Source: an uncultured Christensenella sp. (GTDB lineage Bacteria > Bacillota > Clostridia > Christensenellales > CAG-917). Taken from it: a stretch of DNA of 64,000 nucleotides. The stretch spans positions 62,001 to 126,000 of the forward strand of contig CAJTQT010000001.1 of the NCBI GenBank assembly GCA_910578325.1, read 5' to 3'. Positions within the stretch are counted from its first letter, which is position 1. Every line of letters starts with the position of its first letter. This document shows, in pieces, positions 42,799-52,397 of this stretch. Made by a program: the position numbers and the translations under genes. The notes under the pieces were generated by a model. That model had not been told where the DNA came from. It ran no database searches and saw nothing but the letters and a program-made list of their open reading frames with translations.

Positions 42799-45700
42799 TA
42801 TTCCTCCGACGGAATAACACCTTCCGCGAACAAATCGTCCAGTTCCACGTCGCTCTCGATTGAGTTGTTGAGCGTTTCTTCTCTGCGGATTTCGCCGTCG
42901 CCTGTATTTGCGTGTACGGGGATTATGTTCTTATAGCATTTCATACCTGTGCCAGCTGGAATGAGTTTACCGATTATGACGTTCTCTTTCAATCCGAGCA
43001 GCGGGTCGATTCTGTTGTTGATAGCGGCTTCGGCAAGCACTTTTGCGGTTTCCTGGAACGACGCTGCCGAGAGGAAAGATTCCGTTGCAAGCGCGGCTTT
43101 GGTAATTCCGAGAAGCGTACGCTTTGCGGTTGCGGGCTTGCCGCCGTTTTCAAGAACCTTTTCATTTTCGTCGTCATAGGTAAACAGGTCGACGAGAGTT
43201 CCGGGAAGCATTTCGGTGTCGCCCTGATCCTCGATTTTGACCTTGCGCAACATCTGTCTTACGATAACCTCTACGTGTTTGTCGTTGATCTCGACGCCCG
43301 CCGTACGGTATGCCGACTGAACTTCCTTTGCGATATACTCCTGAACGCCCTTGACGCCCTTTGCTCTCAACATATCCTGAGGATTGATAGAGCCCTTTGT
43401 AAGCGCGTCGCCTGCTCCGATGATTTCGCCTTCCTGAACGAGAATATTCGCGTTGTACGGAATCGCGTAGGCTTTTGTTTCACCGTCGGGACCTGTAACC
43501 GTGATTTCACGGCGGTCGTCAGAAATGTGAACGGCACCGTTATTCTCTGTTATGACCGCTTTACCCTTAGGATTGCGCGCTTCGAAGAGTTCCTCGACAC
43601 GCGGCAGACCTTGCGTGATGTCGTCGTCGGTTGCAACGCCGCCCGAGTGGAACGTTCTCATCGTAAGTTGCGTTCCGGGTTCGCCGATTGACTGCGCCGC
43701 GATTATACCGACCGCTTCGCCTATTTTTACGGGATTGCCGGACGCCATATTCTTTCCGTAGCACTTTACGCACACGCCGTTTCTCGACTTACAGGTGAGC
43801 ACCGAGCGAATGAGTACTCCGGGCTGGCTGTGCATATCCGCGCCGTTTTTCTCCCATACGGAAGTGAGAACTTTATCGATTTCTTTTGCCTTATCGGTTG
43901 AAATAAGTTCGCCCGCTTCGCAAAGCACTTCCCCAGTTTCGGGGTTTACAACCGCGTTTATGGCATATCTGCCCGCGATTCTGTCGGCAAGTGCCTCTAT
44001 AACGCTCTTTTCATCTCTGATTGCGGTGATAAAGGTACCCTTAGTGTCGCCGCAATCCTGCTCGCGTACTATTACCGAGTGCGAAACGTCGACAAGTCTT
44101 CTTGTAAGGTAACCAGAGTCAGCCGTTTTAAGAGCGGTATCCGCAAGACCTTTTCTTCCGCCGTGCGAAGAGATGAAGTATTCCAGAACGGAAAGTCCTT
44201 CACGGAATGACGCGCGTACAGGCAACTCAATCGTTCTGCCTGAGGGGTCCGCCATAAGACCGCGCATACCGGCAAGTTGTCGAATCTGTCCCATACTTCC
44301 TCTCGCGCCCGAGTTTGCCATCATCCAGATGGGGTTGAAGTCGTCCAGCCCTTTTTTGAGTTCGTCCTCGACTTTATCCGCCGCGTCTTTCCAGACTTTG
44401 ATGATTTCCTTATAACGTCCCTCGTCGGAGAATACGCCGCGCGCGTGCAGTTTTTCGATTTTAACGACCTGCGCTTCCGCGTCGGCAATTATCTTTTTCT
44501 TATCTCCCGGAATATGCATATCGAATACGGAAGCAGTGATTGCTCCGATAGTCGAATACTTATATCCGAGCGCTTTGATTTTATCCAGCATTTCAGCCGT
44601 TTCGGTTGCACCGTGGAATTTAAAGCAGTTGTCGACAATCATAGAAAGTTGTTTCTTTCCGATAGCCATAGCCTTCTTGCCGAGAACTTTCTGAATTGCT
44701 TCGCGCAACGCGGTTATCTCGCGGCTGAATTCCTTGTTGTCGATATCGAGACCGCTCTTTTCCGCTATAAGCGCCGCAATTTTGTCAATTTGCGCGTCGG
44801 AAAGATCGCTTCTCTTTAATATGGTACGCGCGCACGCATACGCGTCACCCGTTGCTTTCTTCGCAAACAGATCGAAAATCGCGTGGAATTGCTTCTGATC
44901 TATGCAAGCGTTGACGCCGAGAATACCTTCGACTTCAAGTTGACCTTTCTGCTCCGCCGAGGTTCTGTCGATAAACTGCAAATCCTGCGGAATATTCGAG
45001 TTGAATATGCAACGTCCGAGCGTTGTATGCAACAGACGATATCCCTTTGTTCCGTCTGCATTTTCGACAGGCACGCGAATATAGCAAAGCGATTGCAAAG
45101 TAAGCGCCTTTTCCTGATACGCCATCACCGCTTCGTCGAAGGAACTGTAACAGTTGCCTTCTCCGACCGCGCCGGGACGCACTATCGTCAGATAGTACGA
45201 ACCTATAACCATATCCTGCGTAGGCGAAACAATCGGCTTGCCGTCGCTGAGTTTGAGAATATTGTTTGTGCAAAGCATCAGTATTCTCGCCTCTGCCTGC
45301 GCTTCGATGGAAAGCGGAACGTGAACAGCCATCTGGTCTCCGTCGAAGTCGGCGTTGAACGCGCCGCAAGCCAGCGGATGAAGTTTGATTGCTCTGCCTT
45401 CGACAAGCACGGGTTCGAACGCCTGAATGCCGAGTCTGTGCAACGTAGGCGCACGGTTGAGAAGAACGGGATGGTCCTTGATAATCTCTTCGAGAATATC
45501 CCAAACCTGATTCTTGCCCGTATCTACAAAACGCTTCGCGCTTTTGATGTTGTGGCAGAGATTGCGCTCTACGAGTTTGTTCATAATGAACGGCTTGAAG
45601 AGTTCGAGCGCCATCTCTTTGGGCAGACCGCACTGATAAAGTTTAAGTTCAGGTCCGACGACTATAACGGAACGTCCCGAGTAGTCGACGCGCTTTCCGA

Positions 45701-46700
45701 GCAGGTTCTGACGGAAACGTCCCTGTTTTCCGCGAAGCATACCCGTGAGCGATTTAAGGTCTCTGTTGCCCGCGCCCGACACTGCCTTTCCGCGCCTGCC
45801 GTTATCAATCAGCGCATCGACAGCCTCCTGAAGCATACGTTTCTCGTTGTGAACGATGATTTCAGGCGCGCCCAACTCTTTGAGTTTTTTAAGACGGTTA
45901 TTTCTGTTTATGACTCTGCGGTAAAGGTCGTTGAGATCGCTGGTGGCGTATCTGCCGCCGTCGAGTTGAACCATAGGTCTGAGTTCGGGAGGCAGAACGG
46001 GAATAACGTCCATAACCATCCATTCGGGTTTGTTTCCCGAACGGCGGAACGCTTCGACTATTTCGAGACGTTTGACCGCTTTGAGTCTTTTCTGTCCGAC
46101 GGAATCTTCGATAATCGCTTTGAGTTGCTCGCTCTCCTTTTCAAGGTCAACTTCCATAAGCAGTTCTTTGACCGCTTCGGCACCCATTGCTACTCTGAAA
46201 TCCTTAGAATCGTATTTGTCGAGCAAATCGCGGTATTCCTTATCGGATATAACCTGTTTTTTGGATATTTCCGTGCACTTTCCGGGATCGAGAACTATAT
46301 AGGATACAAAGTACACGACCTGTTCGAGTTCTTTGGGCGAAATATCGAGAAGTATGCTGATTCTCGAAGGAACGCCTCTGAGATACCAGATGTGAGTGAC
46401 GGGACAGGCAAGTTCGATATGTCCCATTCTCTCACGGCGCACTTTTGATTTCGTAACCTCGACGCCGCACTTTTCGCAGATAACGCCTTTATAACGGATT
46501 CTCTTATATCTTCCGCAATGGCACTCCCAGTCGCGCGTAGGTCCGAAAATTCTTTCACAGAACAGACCGTCTTTCTCGGGTTTCTGCGTACGGTAGTTTA
46601 TTGTTTCGGGTTTAGTCACTTCGCCGTAAGACCATTCTCTGATCTTTTCCGGTGAAGCGACGCCTATCTGAATAGCATCAAAATTGCTAAGTTCGTACAT
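42798..46700 (-). CDS. rpoC: DNA-directed RNA polymerase beta' subunit
   Basis: A 1300-residue RpoC, the catalytic large subunit. The N-terminal zinc site is in CHCGRYKRIRYKGVICEKC (residues about 60-78). The active-site NADFDGDQMAVH lies near residue 450, followed by the bridge helix and trigger loop (AAQSIGEPGTQLTMRTFHSGG). A second zinc site holds CKSRNGVCVKCYG. Length is slightly above B. subtilis RpoC. It follows rpoB by 12 bp. Confidence 0.98.
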   Translation of the reverse strand: MYELSNFDAIQIGVASPEKIREWSYGEVTKPETINYRTQKPEKDGLFCERIFGPTRDWECHCGRYKRIRYKGVICEKCGVEVTKSKVRRERMGHIELACPVTHIWYLRGVPSRISILLDISPKELEQVVYFVSYIVLDPGKCTEISKKQVISDKEYRDLLDKYDSKDFRVAMGAEAVKELLMEVDLEKESEQLKAIIEDSVGQKRLKAVKRLEIVEAFRRSGNKPEWMVMDVIPVLPPELRPMVQLDGGRYATSDLNDLYRRVINRNNRLKKLKELGAPEIIVHNEKRMLQEAVDALIDNGRRGKAVSGAGNRDLKSLTGMLRGKQGRFRQNLLGKRVDYSGRSVIVVGPELKLYQCGLPKEMALELFKPFIMNKLVERNLCHNIKSAKRFVDTGKNQVWDILEEIIKDHPVLLNRAPTLHRLGIQAFEPVLVEGRAIKLHPLACGAFNADFDGDQMAVHVPLSIEAQAEARILMLCTNNILKLSDGKPIVSPTQDMVIGSYYLTIVRPGAVGEGNCYSSFDEAVMAYQEKALTLQSLCYIRVPVENADGTKGYRLLHTTLGRCIFNSNIPQDLQFIDRTSAEQKGQLEVEGILGVNACIDQKQFHAIFDLFAKKATGDAYACARTILKRSDLSDAQIDKIAALIAEKSGLDIDNKEFSREITALREAIQKVLGKKAMAIGKKQLSMIVDNCFKFHGATETAEMLDKIKALGYKYSTIGAITASVFDMHIPGDKKKIIADAEAQVVKIEKLHARGVFSDEGRYKEIIKVWKDAADKVEDELKKGLDDFNPIWMMANSGARGSMGQIRQLAGMRGLMADPSGRTIELPVRASFREGLSVLEYFISSHGGRKGLADTALKTADSGYLTRRLVDVSHSVIVREQDCGDTKGTFITAIRDEKSVIEALADRIAGRYAINAVVNPETGEVLCEAGELISTDKAKEIDKVLTSVWEKNGADMHSQPGVLIRSVLTCKSRNGVCVKCYGKNMASGNPVKIGEAVGIIAAQSIGEPGTQLTMRTFHSGGVATDDDITQGLPRVEELFEARNPKGKAVITENNGAVHISDDRREITVTGPDGETKAYAIPYNANILVQEGEIIGAGDALTKGSINPQDMLRAKGVKGVQEYIAKEVQSAYRTAGVEINDKHVEVIVRQMLRKVKIEDQGDTEMLPGTLVDLFTYDDENEKVLENGGKPATAKRTLLGITKAALATESFLSAASFQETAKVLAEAAINNRIDPLLGLKENVIIGKLIPAGTGMKCYKNIIPVHANTGDGEIRREETLNNSIESDVELDDLFAEGVIPSEE

Positions 46701-46712
46701 ATTATCCTCCTA

Positions 46713-49700
46713 TCACTCTTCGTCGGAGTTGCCGAAAATGCTTTCGTCGTCATCGTCGGTATCGAACATACTTGCCGTATCGTCGGTGTCGAACATACTC
46801 TTTATTTCATCGGTATCGAACATACTCGTTGCGTCGTCCGACTTGCCGTCAAGACCGATATTTGCAAACAAATCGTCGGTAATATCGACTTCCTGCAATT
46901 CCTCGGGCTTTCTGGTGGGCGGCTCGAAATCGAGATCGTCGTCATAGTCACGGAGTTTGACTTCGTCGCGGTCCTCGGTGAGGACTTTGACGTCGAGCGC
47001 AAGGCTCTGCAATTCCTTGACAAGAACTTTAAACGATTCGGGAATACCGGGTTCCGAAATATTGCTGCCCTTGACAATAGACTCGTAAGTTTTGACACGT
47101 CCCACAACGTCGTCCGATTTGACTGTGAGAATTTCCTGCAACATATTCGCCGCGCCGTACGCTTCGAGCGCCCAGACTTCCATTTCGCCGAAACGCTGTC
47201 CGCCGAACTGCGCTTTACCGCCGAGCGGCTGCTGGGTAACAAGGCTGTACGGTCCTGTCGAACGCGCGTGGATCTTGTCGTCGACGAGGTGATGCAGTTT
47301 AAGATAATACATATATCCGACCGTAGCGCGGTTTTCAAACGGTTCGCCCGTTCTTCCGTCGTACAGTTGAATCTTGCCGTCAACGTTTCCTTCTTCGTTG
47401 ACAAGTCCGCACTGCTGGAACAGCGCTTTGATGTCCTGCTCGCTTGCGCCGTCGAAAACGGGGGTTGCGATCTTCCAGTCGAGCATATGCGCTATCAGTC
47501 CGAGGTGGACTTCCAAAACCTGACCGATGTTCATACGCGAAGGAACGCCGAGCGGGTTGAGCACTATTTGAAGCGGAGTTCCGTCAGCCATAAAGGGCAT
47601 ATCCTCTTTGGGAAGAACTCTTGACACGACGCCTTTGTTTCCGTGACGTCCCGCCATCTTATCGCCGACGGAAATCTTTCTCTTCTGCGCGATATAAACG
47701 CGTACGAGTTTGTTTACGCCGGGGGCGAGTTCATCTTTATTCTTTCTCGTAAACACTTTGACATCTACGACAATACCGCTCTCGCCGTTGGGCACGCGCA
47801 AAGACGTGTCGCGAACCTCTCTCGCCTTCTCGCCGAATATCGCGCGGAGAAGTCTTTCTTCCGGAGTGAGTTCGGTTTCGCCCTTAGGCGTAACTTTTCC
47901 GACGAGGATATCTCCCGCCTTGACCTCTGCGCCGACCATAATGATACCGTCTTCGTCGATGTATTTAAGAACTTCGTCGCTGAGGTTGGGGATGTCTCTT
48001 GTGATCTGCTCTTCGCCGAGTTTTGTGTCGCGGCACTCGATTTCATACTCCTCGATGTGGATGGAGGTGTACAGGTCGTCTTTGACGAGTTCCTCGCTGA
48101 TGAGGACCGCGTCTTCGTAGTTATAACCCTCCCACGACATAAAGCCGATGAGCATATTTCTTCCGAGCGCGAGTTCGCCGTTTTCGCAGGCTGGACCGTC
48201 CGCAAGAACAGTACCCTCTTTGACAAGATTTCCGTTTTCATCCCACACGGGCGCGAATACCTTATCGCCTTTGGAAACAATCGGATGCTGATTTATGCAG
48301 GTAGACTGGTTGGACCTTTCAAACTTGCTCAGTACGTAGGTGTCCGTTGTCCCGTCGGCGCACTCTACGACGATTTTGTCGCTGTCCACATATTTGACGA
48401 ATCCGTCGCGTTTTGCGATCTTCAACACTCCGCTGTCGTACGCGATTTTATGTTCGACGCCGGTAGCAATCATCGGAGCCTGCGGGCGCAAAAGCGGAAC
48501 TGCCTGTCTCTGCATATTCGAGCCCATCAACGCACGGTTCGTATCGTCGTTTTCAAGGAAGGGAATGAGCGCGGTTGCGATGGATATCAACTGTTTGGGG
48601 TTGACGTCCATATAGTCCGCCGTAAATTTGGGGACTTCGCGGATGTCGTTCTGAATACGGCAGTTGACGCGCTGACGTGCGAATCTGCTCGTTTCGTCCA
48701 ACTCTTCGTTGGCTTGCGCGATGACGTATTTGTCCTCTTCGTCCGCCGCCATATATACGACGTCGTCGGTGACGACCGCGTCGGTAACTTTGCCTTCCTC
48801 GTCAAAGGTCTTTTCTATCTTGCGATAAGGAGTTTCGATAAATCCGTACTCGTTGACTTTCGCATAAGAGGAAAGCGAGGTTATAAGACCGATGTTCTGA
48901 CCTTCAGGAGTTTCGATCGGGCACATACGTCCGTAATGCGAGTGGTGAACGTCGCGGACTTCGAAACTTGCGCGCTCTCTGTTAAGACCGCCGGGGCCGA
49001 GAGCGGAAAGTTTACGCTTGTGCGTGAGTTCCGCAATGGGGTTGGGCTGATCCATAAACTGAGACAACTGCGAAGAGCCGAAGAACTCTTTCACCGCACT
49101 TGTCACGGGGCGTATATTTATGAGAGTCTGAGGAGTGATTTCCGCATTTTCCTGAGCGGAAGCCATTCTCTCCTTGATGACTCTTTCAAGTCTGGAAATA
49201 CCGATGCGGAACTGATTTTGAAGCAGTTCGCCGACGGCGCGGACGCGACGGTTGGAAAGGTGATCGATATCGTCGCAGGTGCCGAATCCGTAACGCAAGC
49301 CGAGGTTGTAGTCGGCTATGGAGATGATGTCGTCAAGCGTGATGTGCTTGTACACCAACTCGTCTACCGAGGACCTGATTGCAAGAAGCAATTCTTCTTT
49401 GTTCTGTCCGAACTCGTCCATCAAGGCTTTTAGGTTGGGATAATAAACCTTTTCGAGAATGCCGAGGTCGCGGGGATTGCATTGTACAAACGCGTCAAGG
49501 TCTACTGTGTTGTTTCCGATAACTTTGAACTTGCGCGCTTTTCCGTCGGCGTCGGTGTATTCGAGATATACGACGTTGACCGCGTTGTTCTGGATTTCTT
49601 TACCCTTTTCTTCCGAGACAACTTCGCCTTTAACCGCAAGGATCTCTCCCGTAACGGGGCTTACGACGTCCTCCGCAAGTTTGTATCCCGCAATGCGCGT

Positions 49701-50555
49701 GCCGATTGCGAGTTTCTTGTTGTATTTGTAGCGTCCGACTCTTGCAAGGTCATAACGCTTATAATCGTAGAATGTGTTGTGAATAAGTACGTTCGCGCCC
49801 TCGACGGTGGGAACTTCACCCGGACGCAGACGGCGGAAGAGATTCATCTTGCCCTGCTCCACGGTTTTGCATTCCGCGTCCTTCTCGCAGGTTTTGACAA
49901 TCATTTCATCGCCGCCGAAAAGGTCGATAAGTTCCTCATCGGTGCCGATGCCCAAAGCGCGCAGCAACGTGGTCGCGGTGATTTTTCTTGTTCTGTCGAC
50001 GTGCACCCACTGTATGTCGTTTATATCCTGCTCGTATTCGAGCCAGGCGCCGCGGTTGGGAATAACCGTCGTATTATAACGGGGAACGCCGTTTTTATCG
50101 AGAACTTTGTCATTGTAAACGCCGGGGCTTCTGACAAGTTGGCTTACGATAACGCGTTCTGCGCCGTTGATGACGAAAGAACCCGCGTCTGTCATAAGCG
50201 GGAAGTCGCCCATAAACACTTCCTGTTCGACGACTTCTCCCGTTTCGGTATTCGTAAGACGGGCCTTGACTTTGAGCGGAACCGCATACGTCGCGTCGCG
50301 ATCCTTGCACTCTTTGACGGTATACTTCGGGTCGCCGTCAAAACGGTGCGACAAAAATTCCAGTTTCAATCTTCCGGCAAAGTCGACGATAGGAGAATAA
50401 TCTTTAAACACCTCGTCGATGCCTTCGCCGATAAAATTCAGGTAAGAATTTTTCTGCACCTCGATAAGGTACGGTATTGGAAGCACGTTCTTTATCTGTG
50501 AAAAGTCGCGTCTTTCCGTCGTGCCGTACATTTGATTGTGAATTCTTTGGGACAT
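46713..50555 (-). CDS. rpoB: DNA-directed RNA polymerase beta subunit with a repeat tail
   Basis: A 1280-residue RpoB. All core regions are present, including the rifampicin pocket (GSSQLSQFMDQPNPIAELTHKRKLSALGP split over the usual positions) and the C-terminal clamp contact MEVWALEAYGAANMLQEIL. Beyond the normal end there is an acidic extension finishing in three tandem nine-residue repeats of the type SMFDTD(D/E)xx plus a degenerate fourth. It has its own promoter and a leader of about 190 nt. It is not preceded by rplJL as in most bacteria. Confidence 0.98.
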   Translation of the reverse strand: MSQRIHNQMYGTTERRDFSQIKNVLPIPYLIEVQKNSYLNFIGEGIDEVFKDYSPIVDFAGRLKLEFLSHRFDGDPKYTVKECKDRDATYAVPLKVKARLTNTETGEVVEQEVFMGDFPLMTDAGSFVINGAERVIVSQLVRSPGVYNDKVLDKNGVPRYNTTVIPNRGAWLEYEQDINDIQWVHVDRTRKITATTLLRALGIGTDEELIDLFGGDEMIVKTCEKDAECKTVEQGKMNLFRRLRPGEVPTVEGANVLIHNTFYDYKRYDLARVGRYKYNKKLAIGTRIAGYKLAEDVVSPVTGEILAVKGEVVSEEKGKEIQNNAVNVVYLEYTDADGKARKFKVIGNNTVDLDAFVQCNPRDLGILEKVYYPNLKALMDEFGQNKEELLLAIRSSVDELVYKHITLDDIISIADYNLGLRYGFGTCDDIDHLSNRRVRAVGELLQNQFRIGISRLERVIKERMASAQENAEITPQTLINIRPVTSAVKEFFGSSQLSQFMDQPNPIAELTHKRKLSALGPGGLNRERASFEVRDVHHSHYGRMCPIETPEGQNIGLITSLSSYAKVNEYGFIETPYRKIEKTFDEEGKVTDAVVTDDVVYMAADEEDKYVIAQANEELDETSRFARQRVNCRIQNDIREVPKFTADYMDVNPKQLISIATALIPFLENDDTNRALMGSNMQRQAVPLLRPQAPMIATGVEHKIAYDSGVLKIAKRDGFVKYVDSDKIVVECADGTTDTYVLSKFERSNQSTCINQHPIVSKGDKVFAPVWDENGNLVKEGTVLADGPACENGELALGRNMLIGFMSWEGYNYEDAVLISEELVKDDLYTSIHIEEYEIECRDTKLGEEQITRDIPNLSDEVLKYIDEDGIIMVGAEVKAGDILVGKVTPKGETELTPEERLLRAIFGEKAREVRDTSLRVPNGESGIVVDVKVFTRKNKDELAPGVNKLVRVYIAQKRKISVGDKMAGRHGNKGVVSRVLPKEDMPFMADGTPLQIVLNPLGVPSRMNIGQVLEVHLGLIAHMLDWKIATPVFDGASEQDIKALFQQCGLVNEEGNVDGKIQLYDGRTGEPFENRATVGYMYYLKLHHLVDDKIHARSTGPYSLVTQQPLGGKAQFGGQRFGEMEVWALEAYGAANMLQEILTVKSDDVVGRVKTYESIVKGSNISEPGIPESFKVLVKELQSLALDVKVLTEDRDEVKLRDYDDDLDFEPPTRKPEELQEVDITDDLFANIGLDGKSDDATSMFDTDEIKSMFDTDDTASMFDTDDDDESIFGNSDEE
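46756..46826. repeat. 27-bp tandem repeats in the 3' end of rpoB
   Basis: Three near-identical 17-base cores (TCGGTATCGAACATACT and one with TCGGTGTC) start at 46756, 46783 and 46810, exactly 27 bp apart. They encode the nonapeptide repeats of the RpoB tail. Confidence 0.85.
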
Positions 50556-50568
50556 ATATTCACTCCTT

Positions 50569-50599
50569 AAAAAAATTACCGCTTGCGCCGCCTCGCGGT
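50569..50599 (-). terminator. Terminator-like hairpin overlapping the rpoB ribosome-binding region
   Basis: ACCGC and GCGGT close a GC-rich hairpin at 50578-50599, followed on the minus strand by TAATTTTTTT and then directly by the AAGGAG ribosome-binding site of rpoB. It could act as an attenuator. Confidence 0.5.
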
Positions 50600-50697
50600 C
50601 CCTTGAAAAAAATTTTTTAGGACCTTTCTAAAAGACTCGGCGGACTTGTTTTCCGTGTTGCTGTACGCTATAATAACTATGTAATTATAACCCCCTA

Positions 50698-50723
50698 CCC
50701 CCAAAACCGAAGGGTTTTGAGGG
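50698..50723 (-). other. Hairpin near the 5' end of the rpoB leader
   Basis: CCCTCAAAACC and GGTTTTGGGGG form a stem of about 10 bp with one mismatch and a 4-base loop, about 20 nt from the predicted transcription start. A run of G follows. It is a candidate regulatory structure. Confidence 0.5.
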
Positions 50724-50751
50724 CGAGAATTGCATTATTGCGCAGTTTTCT

Positions 50752-50780
50752 ATTTTACACGCATTTGTCAATACTGTCAA
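50752..50780 (-). promoter_or_regulatory. Promoter of rpoB-rpoC-metK
   Basis: TTGACA (50775-50780), 17-bp spacer and TAAAAT (50752-50757) on the minus strand. A second TTGACA lies inside the spacer but is too close to the -10 box to serve it. Transcription would start near 50745. Confidence 0.8.
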
Positions 50781-50883
50781 GCGACAGAATAAATGTTTTT
50801 GCGTTTTGGACAAACTTTCGTCGAACTTTGCCGATATTTGTTTTTAGACCGCTTCCGCGACGCAAATTCACGCAAAATTGCGC

Positions 50884-50912
50884 TTGCGCGTCGCACTCGG
50901 ACAGGATATAAT
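50884..50912 (+). promoter_or_regulatory. Promoter of rqcP-ispDF
   Basis: A perfect TATAAT (50907-50912) lies 17 bp after a weak -35 TTGCGC (50884-50889), about 30 bp ahead of the rqcP start. Confidence 0.5.
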
Positions 50913-50942
50913 CTATATTGACCAAACACGGCGGAGATTTAA

Positions 50943-51203
50943 ATGAGAATAGACAAATTTCTGAAAATATCAAGAGTTATAAAACGTCGCACCGTGGCGC
51001 AGGAAGCCTGCGACGGAGGACGTATCGAAATAAACGGCAAAGCCGCAAAACCGTCCAAAGACGTAAACGTAGGCGACGTAGTAACCGTCACCTTCGGCAA
51101 CCGCGAAATGAAATTCGAGGTGCTGTCCGTAGACGAACATCAGACAAAGCAGTCCGCGGAAACTATGTATCGCGTAATCACTGGCAGCGATTTCGAGGCG
51201 TAA
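50943..51203 (+). CDS. rqcP: S4-domain ribosome quality control protein RqcP
   Basis: An 86-residue S4 RNA-binding protein of the YabO/RqcP (Hsp15-like) family. MRIDKFLKISRVIKRRTVAQ starts the S4 fold, and GRIEINGKAAKPSKDVNVGD completes it. In B. subtilis RqcP works with RqcH to add alanine tails to nascent chains on split 60S-like 50S subunits. Length equals the B. subtilis protein. GGCGGAG precedes the start. It is followed by ispDF after 13 bp. Confidence 0.9.
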   Translation: MRIDKFLKISRVIKRRTVAQEACDGGRIEINGKAAKPSKDVNVGDVVTVTFGNREMKFEVLSVDEHQTKQSAETMYRVITGSDFEA

Positions 51204-51216
51204 TTCAAGGTAGAAT

Positions 51217-52353
51217 ATGAAAATCAACGCAATCATAACTGCGGGAGGCAGCGGCAGCCGCTATGGCGAAAAGAACAAACTTTTCGAAAAATGCGGAAAT
51301 TCCTGCGTGCTTGTCGAAGCGATAAAACCCTTCCTCGAAACAGAAGGCGTAACGAGAATAATCGTCGGGATCGCGGCGTCGGGCACGGCGGACTTTATGT
51401 CCGCGCTCGACTGCGCGGGATTACGCGGAGATACACGCATAGTGTTATCGGATGGCGGCGCGACGCGCACGCAAACCGTAAAAAATGCCGTCGCGTCGAT
51501 CGAAGAAGACGCGGATTTTATTCTCGTTCACGACGGCGCGCGCCCTTACGTTACTCTCGACCTGATAAGAAAAGTCATCGCAAGCGCGTCTGAACACAAA
51601 GTCGCGCTTCCTCTTCTTCCTATGACGGACGCGATCGCGGACGTAACCGCCAACGCCAAACCCGTGGACAGGGCGAAATACAGACGCGTTCAGACCCCGT
51701 TCTGCTGCGAAAAAAATCTGTTCGTTGATGCGTACAACAGTTTAGAATCCGAGTTTTATGATGATTTAAGCGCGGTCAAAACCTGTTATTCGGGAGATAT
51801 AGGCATAGTCGACGGAGATGAGCGGAACGTAAAAATCACGTTCGGCGGCGACATTGCCCGAGCGGACGGAAACAACTTCCTTACAGGTTGCGGATACGAC
51901 ATACACAGAATGACAAAAGGCGACGGCATAAAACTGCTGGGAGTTAAGATTCCCTGCGAATACGGTTTTGTGGCGCACAGCGACGGCGACGTACCCATAC
52001 ACGCGGTTATGGATTCCGTTCTTTCCGCGATTGGCGAAAAGGATATAGGACATCTTTTTCCCGTGGACGATTCCGAATACGACGGAGCCGACAGCGCAGA
52101 TCTGTTGCGAAGAGTTCTCGATATCGCGCAGGGCAAGGGTTATACGCCGCATAATTTGTCAGTGGCGATTATTGCCGAACGGCCTATGTTATCGCCGTAT
52201 ATTGACGAAATGCGCAATAGAATGTCCCAAATTACGGGCGTGCCACGCGACCGTATAGGAATAAGCGCGACCACAAACGAAAAAGTCGGCGAAATAGGAC
52301 ATACGCAGGCTATCGCCGCTTATTCAAGCGTATTGCTGAAAAGATTGAATTAA
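51217..52353 (+). CDS. ispDF: Bifunctional IspD-IspF of the MEP isoprenoid pathway
   Basis: A 378-residue fusion. Residues 1-225 are IspD (2-C-methyl-D-erythritol 4-phosphate cytidylyltransferase) with ITAGGSGSRYG and VHDGARPYV. Residues about 228-378 are IspF (2,4-cyclodiphosphate synthase) with GCGYDIHRM, HSDGDVPIHAVMDS and GHLFP; the Asp-x-His metal ligands are intact. The two catalyse non-consecutive steps of the pathway. Such fusions are known in some Firmicutes and Proteobacteria. IspD's usual Pro-Lys motif reads KNKLFEKCG here. Confidence 0.96.
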   Translation: MKINAIITAGGSGSRYGEKNKLFEKCGNSCVLVEAIKPFLETEGVTRIIVGIAASGTADFMSALDCAGLRGDTRIVLSDGGATRTQTVKNAVASIEEDADFILVHDGARPYVTLDLIRKVIASASEHKVALPLLPMTDAIADVTANAKPVDRAKYRRVQTPFCCEKNLFVDAYNSLESEFYDDLSAVKTCYSGDIGIVDGDERNVKITFGGDIARADGNNFLTGCGYDIHRMTKGDGIKLLGVKIPCEYGFVAHSDGDVPIHAVMDSVLSAIGEKDIGHLFPVDDSEYDGADSADLLRRVLDIAQGKGYTPHNLSVAIIAERPMLSPYIDEMRNRMSQITGVPRDRIGISATTNEKVGEIGHTQAIAAYSSVLLKRLN

Positions 52354-52397
52354 AGTTTGCTTTCGAATTTATATAACTCAATGTAAAGTCAAAAACA

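Larger units (their letters stand above)
50556..50942. other. Divergent control region between rpoB and rqcP
   Basis: These 387 bases hold no gene. They carry the rpoB promoter (50752-50780), two hairpins in the rpoB leader (50698-50723 and 50569-50599) and the rqcP promoter (50884-50912). Confidence 0.7.

Noticed and set aside
46756..46826. CRISPR-like or mobile repeat
   Set aside because: The repeats are 27 bp in tandem without spacers and in frame inside rpoB; they encode peptide repeats.
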